A stretch of DNA of 64,000 nt from the NCBI GenBank assembly GCA_023391415.1, contig JAEWAY010000012.1, positions 124,001 through 188,000 of the forward strand. Reading direction: 5' to 3'. Under the pieces are notes generated by a model. It saw only the letters and a list, made by a program, of their open reading frames with translations. It was not told where the DNA came from and did no database searches. Origin of the DNA: Bacteroidota bacterium. GTDB lineage: Bacteria > Bacteroidota > Bacteroidia > Cytophagales > Cytophagaceae. This document shows, one piece after another, positions 27,441-34,981 of the stretch (its first letter is position 1; the number at the start of each line of letters is the position of its first letter). The translations under genes were made by a program, and so were the position numbers.

Positions 27441-29609
27441 CTACTTGATAAAGCCTCTCTTTTTCATTAACGCTTCGATGCCAGGATCCTTCCCTCTGAA
27501 AGCCTTATAGCCTTGCTCCGGGTCTATCGTATTTCCGACAGAGAATACATATTTTTTTAAGCGTCCCGCTACTTCCTTGTCATAAGGGCCATCTCCTTCC
27601 ATAAAGGCGGTATAGGCGTCCGCTGTCAGTACGTCGGACCACAGATAGCTGTAATATCCCGCGGAGTAGCTGTCACCGCTAAAGATATGCGCGAATTGAG
27701 GCGTGCGGTGTCGCATCACGAGCTCTTTAGGCATTCCCAGCGTTTTTAGCGTTTCCTTTTCAAACGCGTCCGGATCGATATCCTTCTCTCCGGCCAGATG
27801 CAGTTTCATGTCTACAAGACCGCTCGCCAGGTATTCCGTCGTAGCGAATCCCTGGTTGAACGTGGAAGCCTCGCGAATTCGGTCAACCAGTTTTTGTGGT
27901 ATAGGTTGTCCCGTGTCATAGTGCAGGGCGAAGTTTTGCAAGACCTCCGGAGTGGAAAGCCAATGCTCGAGCAATTGAGACGGAAACTCTACATAGTCGC
28001 GCACGACGCTTGTTCCGGAAAGCGTTGGATAGGTTACCCGCGAAGCCAGGCCGTGCAGGGCGTGCCCGAACTCATGAAACAAGGTGGTGGCGTCGTCCCA
28101 GGATATAAGTACAGGTTCGCCTTCTTTGCCTTTGACAAAGTTGGAGTTGTTGGATACAAGGGTCGTGGTCTCGCCATCCAGCCTGTGCTGATCGCGATAC
28201 GCGGTCATCCACGCGCCGGAGCGTTTGCCCGGCCGGGCGAACGCGTCGAAGTACCAATACCCGACATGTTCCCCGGTCGTCTGGTTCAATACTTCCCATA
28301 CGCGTACGTCCGGATGAAAAACAGGCACATTGTCCACTTCCTCGAATTTGAAATCGAATAAGCGCCCGGCCACCCAGAACATGGCGTCGCGTAGTTTATC
28401 CAGTTGCAGATATTCCTTTACTTCGTTTTGATCAAGATCATAACGGTCTTTGCGGACTTTTTCCGCGTAAAACTTGTAATCCCAGGGTTCAATAGTGATT
28501 TTCCGCCCTTCTTTATCGGCGAGCGCCTGCATGTCGGCTACTTCTTCACGGACTCTCGCTACCGCGGGTTTCCATACGTCTTCCATCAGCTTCATCGCTT
28601 TCTCAGGAGATTTGGCCATGGTATTTTCCAGCCTCCAGTGCGCGTGCGTTTCATAGCCCAGCAGTCTGGCCCGGATGGCTCTTAGTTTCAATATTTCCTG
28701 GATGATCTCATTGTTGTCGTTCGCGTCCCCATTGTCTCCTCTGTTGACAAACATTTTCCAGGCCTTTTCCCTAAGAGTTCGATTTTCCGAATACGTAAGG
28801 AAAGGGTCGATGGAAGAGCGCGTGTTGTATATCAGTCCCTGACCTTCTTTCTGTCCTTTTCCCTTCGCGGCTTCTACCGCCGCGTCGCGTAGTGATCGCG
28901 GCAATCCCGCGAAATCGCCTTCCTTTTCAAGCAAAAGGGTTTGTCCTGATTCGTCGGCAAGAAGATTTTGAGAAAACTGAGTAAACAAGGTCGCCAGTTG
29001 ACGGTTGATAGCGGCTATCTCGGACTTGGCGGCCGAATCCAGTTTTGCTCCGGCGCGTACGAAGTTGGTGTAATAAAGCCATGTTAGACGCCGCTGTTCG
29101 TCTGTTAAGGTGTCTTTTGCAGGCGAATGATATACCGCTTCCACTCTTTTAAACAGCGCCTCATTTTGCATGATTTTATCCGAAAAAGCAGCCAGTTCGG
29201 GTTCCATGGCTTGCTCAACGGCTTGAAAAGCCGAGTCGCTTTTGTTTGAGCTCCATACATAGTATATGGCCAAAACCCGTTGTAGCGCCTGACCTGACCG
29301 CTCCAGCGCGGCGATTGTATTCTCAAAGTCGGGAGCGTTCGCGTTGGAAGCGATTTGTTCTATTTCGGCTTGATTTTCGGCCATAGCCGCTTGGATAGCT
29401 GGCTGAAAATCGGAGACTCTTACCTGATTAAAGGGCGGCAAACCACCATGAGGCCCCTCCCATGGAGCGAGAAGCGGATTGTTTTTTAATTGAGCGTCAT
29501 TCAACATTTCGATACTGGCATTCGAGTTTTCTTTTCGTACTTTCTGATTGCAGGCGCTCAAGGCGATTCCTCCGATAAGTACAGGATATAGTATTTTTGA
29601 GAAAGACAT
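27441..29609 (-). CDS. dcp: M3 family metallopeptidase, dipeptidyl carboxypeptidase type (Dcp)
   Basis: 722 aa zinc peptidase that degrades oligopeptides. The metal site TLFHEFGHALHG is present (His512 and His516 from the ATG at 29609) with the third ligand Glu in RDYVEFPSQLLEHW about 25 residues on. A lipoprotein signal, ILYPVLIGGIALSAC, predicts attachment in the envelope, common for Bacteroidota Dcp homologues, whereas E. coli Dcp is cytosolic. The long helical N-terminal half (NNPLLAPWEGPHGGLPPFNQ onward) is typical of the family. A GTG six bases upstream is an alternative start. Monocistronic; an inverted repeat TCCGTCC-TT-GGACGGA (29638-29653) lies in its leader. Confidence 0.9.
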   Translation of the reverse strand: MSFSKILYPVLIGGIALSACNQKVRKENSNASIEMLNDAQLKNNPLLAPWEGPHGGLPPFNQVRVSDFQPAIQAAMAENQAEIEQIASNANAPDFENTIAALERSGQALQRVLAIYYVWSSNKSDSAFQAVEQAMEPELAAFSDKIMQNEALFKRVEAVYHSPAKDTLTDEQRRLTWLYYTNFVRAGAKLDSAAKSEIAAINRQLATLFTQFSQNLLADESGQTLLLEKEGDFAGLPRSLRDAAVEAAKGKGQKEGQGLIYNTRSSIDPFLTYSENRTLREKAWKMFVNRGDNGDANDNNEIIQEILKLRAIRARLLGYETHAHWRLENTMAKSPEKAMKLMEDVWKPAVARVREEVADMQALADKEGRKITIEPWDYKFYAEKVRKDRYDLDQNEVKEYLQLDKLRDAMFWVAGRLFDFKFEEVDNVPVFHPDVRVWEVLNQTTGEHVGYWYFDAFARPGKRSGAWMTAYRDQHRLDGETTTLVSNNSNFVKGKEGEPVLISWDDATTLFHEFGHALHGLASRVTYPTLSGTSVVRDYVEFPSQLLEHWLSTPEVLQNFALHYDTGQPIPQKLVDRIREASTFNQGFATTEYLASGLVDMKLHLAGEKDIDPDAFEKETLKTLGMPKELVMRHRTPQFAHIFSGDSYSAGYYSYLWSDVLTADAYTAFMEGDGPYDKEVAGRLKKYVFSVGNTIDPEQGYKAFRGKDPGIEALMKKRGFIK

Positions 29610-29785
29610 AAACACGTGTTATTTAAAAATGTAATGATCCGTCCTTGGACGGAAAAAACGGATGATTTATTGGATCAAAATCAGCTTCTACAACCATTAT
29701 AGACGGACAAAGTTTTATCCGGAGCTACGGTCGGCAAAAAATAATAATTGGATTCCACCGGTGGCTTATATCCTGAGAGTATGAT

Positions 29786-29817
29786 TGTCTGGACATTTCT
29801 ATAGGAAATGCCAGACA
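29786..29817. repeat. Stem-loop downstream of the response regulator gene
   Basis: TGTCTGG-A-CATTTC pairs with GAAATG-CCAGACA (13 pairs, one bulged A). It lies 30 bases beyond the stop of the leftward response regulator gene. No T-run follows in that direction, so it may be a weak terminator or an mRNA-stabilising 3' structure. Confidence 0.45.
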
Positions 29818-29846
29818 AAGGAAATGGCTATGGATGATACCCGGGG

Positions 29847-30365
29847 CTACAGGCTATTGCCGACATTATCTGTAATGTGACCTGTCTGATACAACGTAAT
29901 CGCGACGACCGCGATAATACCCAGTATAATAGCCATAACCACCAGAAGTGACTTGTAAAACTTGTTTTCTTTCTGGAGTTTACGACGTTTGAGGATATTC
30001 TTTACGACATTGTCCGCTCTGTGAAACGCGCTTTCGTTTTTGATAATATAGTCGAAGGCGCCATGTGTAAGCGTATCGATGGCGATTTCTATTTTTTCCT
30101 GCCCGGTAAACATCACTACCTCGGCTTCGGGCTTCCTTTTTTTGATAGCTCTCAGGATATCCATTCCGTTTTTCGCGTTTTTGTCCTCGGAGCTTAGTGT
30201 ATAATCAAGAAAAATAATTTCAGGATTTTGATCAAGGTGTTTCAGACTCTCTTCGCCGGTATGAAACACACTGACGGAGTAGTTTTTATTCTTGATCAGA
30301 TAATCCTTTAGCAACTCGCATTGCATCTTATCGTCATCTACAATAAAAATCTTCACTTCTTTCAT
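29847..30365 (-). CDS. Membrane-anchored single-domain response regulator
   Basis: 172 aa from the ATG at 30365. Residues 4-120 are a receiver domain: IFIVDDDKMQ acidic pocket, phosphoacceptor Asp54 in IIFLDYTLSS, VMFTGQEK, and the conserved lysine in FDYIIKNE. There is no DNA-binding or enzymatic output domain. Instead, after a basic stretch (ILKRRKLQKENKFYK) comes one transmembrane helix (SLLVVMAIILGIIAVVAITL) and a 14-residue tail. It follows the hybrid histidine kinase gene by 17 bases on the same strand, so the kinase's Hpt domain is its likely phosphate donor. A tethered receiver with no output domain is unusual; it may act as a phosphate sink or by local protein contact. Confidence 0.88.
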   Translation of the reverse strand: MKEVKIFIVDDDKMQCELLKDYLIKNKNYSVSVFHTGEESLKHLDQNPEIIFLDYTLSSEDKNAKNGMDILRAIKKRKPEAEVVMFTGQEKIEIAIDTLTHGAFDYIIKNESAFHRADNVVKNILKRRKLQKENKFYKSLLVVMAIILGIIAVVAITLYQTGHITDNVGNSL

Positions 30366-30382
30366 GGTCACCCTTGGTTTGA

Positions 30383-32623
30383 TTATATGTGTATTGTTTG
30401 TTTTTCCGATTCCAGCTCTTTATAAGCTTTTACCAAAATATTTTCAAAAGTAATAATAAGATCCGGTATTGCCTCAAGATTTACCTGTTCGCCCGAATTA
30501 ATTTCTATTTTCTTAATAATTTCTCCGCCTTCTTTTATACCCATATAGTTGACGCGCGGTTTCATGGAGTGCGCCGCCACCCGTACTTCCGGCCATTTTT
30601 TGTCGGCTGCCAGGGCTTTCAGACGATTCCAGTCATCAGGTATGGAATGAAGAAACATATCGATATACTTAAGCGTTTGTGCGGGATTTCCAGTCGTCAT
30701 GCTTTTGAGAAAAGTCAGATCGGTCACCTCGCGCTTTTCGTTGGAAGAAAGCTCTACGACGTTTTTGAGATCTACGCTTTTCTCACCGTTGTCCGGCGCG
30801 TTCGCGTAGTTTTCCGGCTCCTTGTTGAGCAGTGATGAAATTTTGATCAGCAGAATGTCCGCGTCGATAGGTTTCGAAACGAAGCCTGTCATGCCAGAAT
30901 TGAAGCATTCATCGATTTCCGGCTTCGTCGCGCTGGCGGTCATGGCGAGAATCGGCGCGTTCGCGTATCCCAGTTCCGGATGGCTACGGATGTGGCGGGT
31001 CGTCTCATAACCGTTCATTTCCGGCATTTGCACATCCATCAGGATAATATCGTAATCCGGTTTATTTTTCAACTGTTCAATCGCTACCCGTCCATTCTCG
31101 GCGATATCGATAGTCAGGTTTTTAATCAGCGATTTTAACGTATCTACGGCGACTACCTGGTTGAATTCATTATCTTCTACCAGTAAAATACGGATACCAT
31201 GCAACTCCTGAGGCGTAGTCCGTACGGCGCGCTCCTTTCGAACCGGTTTTTCCTTGCCTTCCTTGTACCAAATGGAAAATGAAAATACCGAACCTTTGCC
31301 GGGCGCGCTTTCTACCCGTATGCTGCCTCCTTGCAGTTCAACGATTTTTTTGGAAATACTTAAACCAAGTCCCGTACCCCCGAATTTTCGGCTGGTATCG
31401 CTGGACGCCTGCACAAAGTCGTCAAATATGGTGGCCAGCTTGTCGGCGGGGATCCCGATGCCGCTATCCTCTACCGCGAATTCGATCAGCAGCGCGTCGT
31501 CCTTACGCTCCAGCAGACGGCATATGATATTGATGTAGCCCTGGGAGGTAAACTTGACGGAATTGCCAATCAGGTTGACAAAGACCTGATTGAGTTTTCC
31601 CGGATCCCCGATAATGCCGTCGGGCAGGTTCTCGTCAATGATAGGATTCAGTTTTAAACCTTTTTCATCAGCCTTGATCTTAAAGGTATTGTATAATCCG
31701 TAGACAATATCGGACAGGTCGAAATTGACTTGTTCAAACTCGATCTTGCCCGCGTTGATTTTTGAAAAATCCAGAATCTCGTTGATGATTACCATTAAAT
31801 TATCAGAGGCCTGTTTGATGGCTTTAAGATAACTGGTTTGCCTGGGCTCAAGCGATGTGTTTAATATGAGATTAGTCATTCCGATGATCGCGTTCATCGG
31901 AGTTCGGATTTCGTGACTCATATTGGCTAGAAACTGTTCTTCTTTGTTTTTCGCGTTACGGGCGATTTCGATGGCTTTGCTAAGCTCCTTTTCGGTTTGT
32001 ATACGCATGCCTATATCCCTGTTGAGCAGAAAAAAGGCGACGATGAGAAACGAGAGCCCCATGATATTGCCGGCGATAATAAATAACATGGCGTTGCCAG
32101 CGTTCAGGTCGGCGATTTTGGAAGATATGCCTTTTATACGGTATTCATCGGCTTCCAGTTGAGAGATGAGTCCGCGTATCTTGCGTAGCTGCTTTCTGTT
32201 GTCTCCGGAGCGCAGGCGTTGAATCGCCGATTGAGGACCTTCCGTGGCGTATACGCGTAGCAAAGTCGCGTCCGATTCCAAATATTGATATATCAACTCT
32301 TTGAGCTGCGCGGCTTTGTCTCCCCCCACCAGTGTCCGGCCGATCGACTCGATCGGTTCTATCATAGCCTTGCTCGCTTCGTCGCGCGATTTAAGATAGG
32401 AAGAATCGGAAGTGACAAAAAAGCCAAGCAATCCGGATTCCATATTCTTCAGATGATCGTCTATATTTTCCAGATCGGAGATAAATATCCGCGTTTCTTT
32501 TTCAATCTCGTTGAGGTGGCGAAAACGATTGAGGCTGTAATACGATATGATGCCTACCGCCAGCAACATGGTAATCGCGAAGCAAAAACCAAGGCTTACG
32601 CTAACATTCAGATTCCATTTCAT
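30383..32623 (-). CDS. Hybrid sensor histidine kinase with CHASE3-like sensor, receiver and Hpt domains
   Basis: 746 aa. Transmembrane helices at about 10-30 and 178-200 enclose a helical periplasmic sensor of the CHASE3 type (LENIDDHLKNMESGLLGFFV). Then a HisKA domain with FLANMSHEIRTPMNAIIGMT (phospho-His237), a HATPase_c domain (NLIGNSVKFT, EDSGIGIP, FGGTGLGLSI), a receiver domain (ILLVEDNEFNQ, phospho-Asp530 in IILMDVQMPEMNGYE) and a C-terminal Hpt domain with AAHSMKPRVNYMG (His685). All four phosphorelay residues are intact, so a His-Asp-His relay to a separate regulator is expected, most likely the membrane-anchored receiver encoded next. The signal sensed is unknown. Confidence 0.93.
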   Translation of the reverse strand: MKWNLNVSVSLGFCFAITMLLAVGIISYYSLNRFRHLNEIEKETRIFISDLENIDDHLKNMESGLLGFFVTSDSSYLKSRDEASKAMIEPIESIGRTLVGGDKAAQLKELIYQYLESDATLLRVYATEGPQSAIQRLRSGDNRKQLRKIRGLISQLEADEYRIKGISSKIADLNAGNAMLFIIAGNIMGLSFLIVAFFLLNRDIGMRIQTEKELSKAIEIARNAKNKEEQFLANMSHEIRTPMNAIIGMTNLILNTSLEPRQTSYLKAIKQASDNLMVIINEILDFSKINAGKIEFEQVNFDLSDIVYGLYNTFKIKADEKGLKLNPIIDENLPDGIIGDPGKLNQVFVNLIGNSVKFTSQGYINIICRLLERKDDALLIEFAVEDSGIGIPADKLATIFDDFVQASSDTSRKFGGTGLGLSISKKIVELQGGSIRVESAPGKGSVFSFSIWYKEGKEKPVRKERAVRTTPQELHGIRILLVEDNEFNQVVAVDTLKSLIKNLTIDIAENGRVAIEQLKNKPDYDIILMDVQMPEMNGYETTRHIRSHPELGYANAPILAMTASATKPEIDECFNSGMTGFVSKPIDADILLIKISSLLNKEPENYANAPDNGEKSVDLKNVVELSSNEKREVTDLTFLKSMTTGNPAQTLKYIDMFLHSIPDDWNRLKALAADKKWPEVRVAAHSMKPRVNYMGIKEGGEIIKKIEINSGEQVNLEAIPDLIITFENILVKAYKELESEKQTIHI

Positions 32624-32827
32624 ATATGTCGTGCTTTGTCGACCTGATCAGGCCGTAGTTGTCCCAGTTCTTAAAAGTACATAAATTCGTGTAGTAATTG
32701 TAGCGGGAGTCCGGCGTATTTCAAAACTTAAACAAAGAAAAATACGTTGAGATTGTCGCGGAAGTTATTTTTGCCGGATCGCCGCGGTCTTGTTATAACA
32801 AAATAGCCGACATTGAATTATTTGTTT

Positions 32828-33802
32828 ATGAATGCCCGATTGCATATTTATATGATGGCGGCGCTCGCGTGGATGATGACCGCCTGCGCCTCTGAACCAG
32901 CGTATCAGGCTGGCCGGGAAGCCGACGACCAGGACGCGCTTGTACCAAACAATCCGTTTAATCAGTTTCAGCGTATTAACTCCGTTTATATTCCGGAGGT
33001 CGTTACTTTCGCGGGTGATACGATCCCGATAGAACGATCCGATGTGCGTGAAGCCCTGGAACACGAACTGGTGGTAAATACCTTCCGGCACTCGCAAACA
33101 TCGCTGATCATAAAGAAAATAGAACGCTGGCGCGCTTTTGTATCGGAGATGCTGGAAGAATCGGATATCCCCGAGGATTTTATCTATCTCGCGGTCATCG
33201 AAAGCGAGTTTGACAATAACGCCGTCTCTTTCGCGGGCGCCATGGGAATGTGGCAGATTATGGAAAAGACCGCGAAGGATTATCAGTTGGAAATAAGCAG
33301 GGATGTGGATATGCGTCGTGATCCCAAACAGGCTACTATGGCGGCGGGCCGGTTTCTGAAATGGGCTCACGCGCGGCTTGGCGACTGGGTATTGACAGCG
33401 GCGGCGTACAATATGGGACTGAAAGGAATACAAGACCGATTGGAACGACAAAAAGTGGATTCCTTTTTTGACTTACATCTCAATACGGAAACTGCCCGGT
33501 ATGTATATAGAATCTTAGCTTTGAAGCTTATTCTTGAAAATCCGGAAGCTTATGGATATTATATTTCCGAACAGGAAAAATACAATCCATACGTCTTTGA
33601 CGTGGTGATGGTGGATCGGGATATCGACAATCTGGTCGATTTCGCGAAATTGCACAATACGACGTACAAGGAACTGAGACGACTGAATCCCTGGTTTAAC
33701 AACACGTCGAACTTTAAATTGCAGATTTCGAAAAACAGGCGATATGAAATCAGGATTCCGCGAAAAGAAATAAAAGTAGTGGTAAAGAACCCGGAGCGCT
33801 AA
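32828..33802 (+). CDS. Lytic transglycosylase lipoprotein (MltD-like, SLT domain)
   Basis: 324 aa from the ATG at 32828; a TTG 15 bases upstream is possible. Lipoprotein signal IYMMAALAWMMTAC. The SLT domain covers about 90-240: the catalytic Glu is in YLAVIESEFDNNAVS, followed by GAMGMWQIM and AAAYNMGLKGI, all family hallmarks. The C-terminal part (VDFAKLHNTTYKELRRLNPW) resembles a LysM module that would hold peptidoglycan. It cuts glycan strands of the cell wall to form anhydromuramyl ends. Monocistronic, convergent with a small lipoprotein across a shared terminator. Confidence 0.88.
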   Translation: MNARLHIYMMAALAWMMTACASEPAYQAGREADDQDALVPNNPFNQFQRINSVYIPEVVTFAGDTIPIERSDVREALEHELVVNTFRHSQTSLIIKKIERWRAFVSEMLEESDIPEDFIYLAVIESEFDNNAVSFAGAMGMWQIMEKTAKDYQLEISRDVDMRRDPKQATMAAGRFLKWAHARLGDWVLTAAAYNMGLKGIQDRLERQKVDSFFDLHLNTETARYVYRILALKLILENPEAYGYYISEQEKYNPYVFDVVMVDRDIDNLVDFAKLHNTTYKELRRLNPWFNNTSNFKLQISKNRRYEIRIPRKEIKVVVKNPER

Positions 33803-33822
33803 ACGCTTCGGGTTCTTTTTTT
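33784..33822. terminator. Shared terminator of convergent genes
   Basis: AAAGAACCCGGAGCG (33784-33798) pairs with CGCTTCGGGTTCTTT (33804-33818) apart from one G-T, then T-run. The left arm overlaps the last codons of the transglycosylase gene. Confidence 0.85.
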
Positions 33823-33823
33823 A

Positions 33824-34024
33824 TTACTTGTTTTTTTTATCCTTTACATCTTCTACTTCGTCTTTCGCGTCGTTGTACAAGTCTTCACCGGCGTCTTTTA
33901 TATCCTTGCCGGCGTCCTTTATTTCTTCTTTTGAATCATTCATCTGATCAGAAGCGCTTTTTTGGTTGTCTTCGCAGCTAAAAAAAATGGCGGCGAATAT
34001 CAGCGGGAAAAAGTACTTTTTCAT
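33824..34024 (-). CDS. Small lysine/aspartate-rich lipoprotein, 66 aa
   Basis: Starts MKKYFFPLIFAAIFFSC, a compact lipoprotein signal with Cys17. The mature 50 residues are almost entirely charged, with a repeated element (IKDAGKDIKDAGEDLYNDAK) that should form an amphipathic helix, similar in style to entericidin/YtxH-like or LEA-like stress peptides of the envelope. A second ATG at 34036 would add four residues. Convergent with the transglycosylase gene; divergent from yceI. A role in envelope stress is a guess from composition only. Confidence 0.7.
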   Translation of the reverse strand: MKKYFFPLIFAAIFFSCEDNQKSASDQMNDSKEEIKDAGKDIKDAGEDLYNDAKDEVEDVKDKKNK

Positions 34025-34193
34025 ATAAGTTATCATTAGGAGTTAAATATTTGTCTTTAACTTTCCCATGGTGGAAATGTTTTGTTTGTGGTTTGAAAAC
34101 ATCTGTTCCAACAAATAAAAAATCGTTTTTTATATCAATCCAGACATTTTTTTAGTAAAATTGCTATAGTCAAAACCTATATCAGTTTTAAAA

Positions 34194-34847
34194 ATGAAAA
34201 GAAACGTTATTTTTTATTCGCTCGCGATCGGCGCGTTTACCTGTTTTTACGCGTGTAGTCCATCAGAGAAAAAGGCGGAAGAAACTCAGACCGAAGCGAC
34301 ATCGAACGCCGACGTTGAAGACGCTGTAGTCTATACTGTTGATCCTGCGCGGAGCGAGTTGAAATGGAAAGGCACTAAAGTGACAGGTGAGCATTTTGGT
34401 ACAATCAATGTCCAGGAAGGTACACTATCCGTAAAAGACGACGCCTTGGTCGGTGGTAAAGTTCTAGTAAATATGAACAGCATTGTTGTTCTTGACCTGG
34501 AAGACTCTACTTATAACGCGAATCTGGTTGGTCACCTTAAGAGTGAAGATTTCTTCAACGTGGAGAACCATGGCACTTCTACGCTTGAAATTACGGACAT
34601 CAAAGCGGGTGAAGGAAGCGCTAAGACCGTGAACGCCAGACTTACTATCAAGGGTATTACCAATGAAGTATCTTTTCCCGCCGATATCGAGATCAGCGAG
34701 GATAAAGTTTCCGCTAAGGGTACCGTTACACTTGACCGTACACTTTGGGAAATTAAATATGGTTCCGGCAAATTCTTTGAAGGATTGGGCGATAAGCTGA
34801 TCCACGATCAGATGCAGTTGGAGTTTAACATCCAGGCTGTGAAATAA
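34194..34847 (+). CDS. YceI family lipid-binding protein (lipoprotein)
   Basis: 217 aa. Lipoprotein signal IFYSLAIGAFTCFYAC, a disordered Glu/Thr linker, then the YceI domain (residues about 45-215): YTVDPARSELKWKGTKVTGE, HFGTINVQEGTLSVKDD, LKSEDFFNVENHGTSTLEIT and VSAKGTVTLDRTLWEIKYGS. YceI proteins form a lipocalin-like barrel that binds polyisoprenoids and are exported to the periplasm. This one is likely membrane-tethered. Monocistronic with its own terminator. Confidence 0.9.
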   Translation: MKRNVIFYSLAIGAFTCFYACSPSEKKAEETQTEATSNADVEDAVVYTVDPARSELKWKGTKVTGEHFGTINVQEGTLSVKDDALVGGKVLVNMNSIVVLDLEDSTYNANLVGHLKSEDFFNVENHGTSTLEITDIKAGEGSAKTVNARLTIKGITNEVSFPADIEISEDKVSAKGTVTLDRTLWEIKYGSGKFFEGLGDKLIHDQMQLEFNIQAVK

Positions 34848-34873
34848 GCCGACGAACGACAAAACCATAAGAT

Positions 34874-34913
34874 AAACAGCCTGAATCTCAAAAAAGATTC
34901 AGGCTGTTTTGTT
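34874..34913 (+). terminator. Terminator after yceI
   Basis: AAACAGCCTGAATCT (34874-34888) and AGATTCAGGCTGTTT (34895-34909), perfect 15-base stem, then a short T-rich stretch. Confidence 0.88.
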
Positions 34914-34981
34914 TTATACTATATCGTTCAGGTCTTCTGTTTTAATTCGCTATTTTCGCTTCTTTATCATTTATTTCAACA

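Noticed and set aside
32643..32652. CCTGATCAGG palindrome upstream of the hybrid kinase
   Set aside because: A 10-base palindrome is expected by chance many times in 64 kb and here has no supporting second site or regulator next to it.
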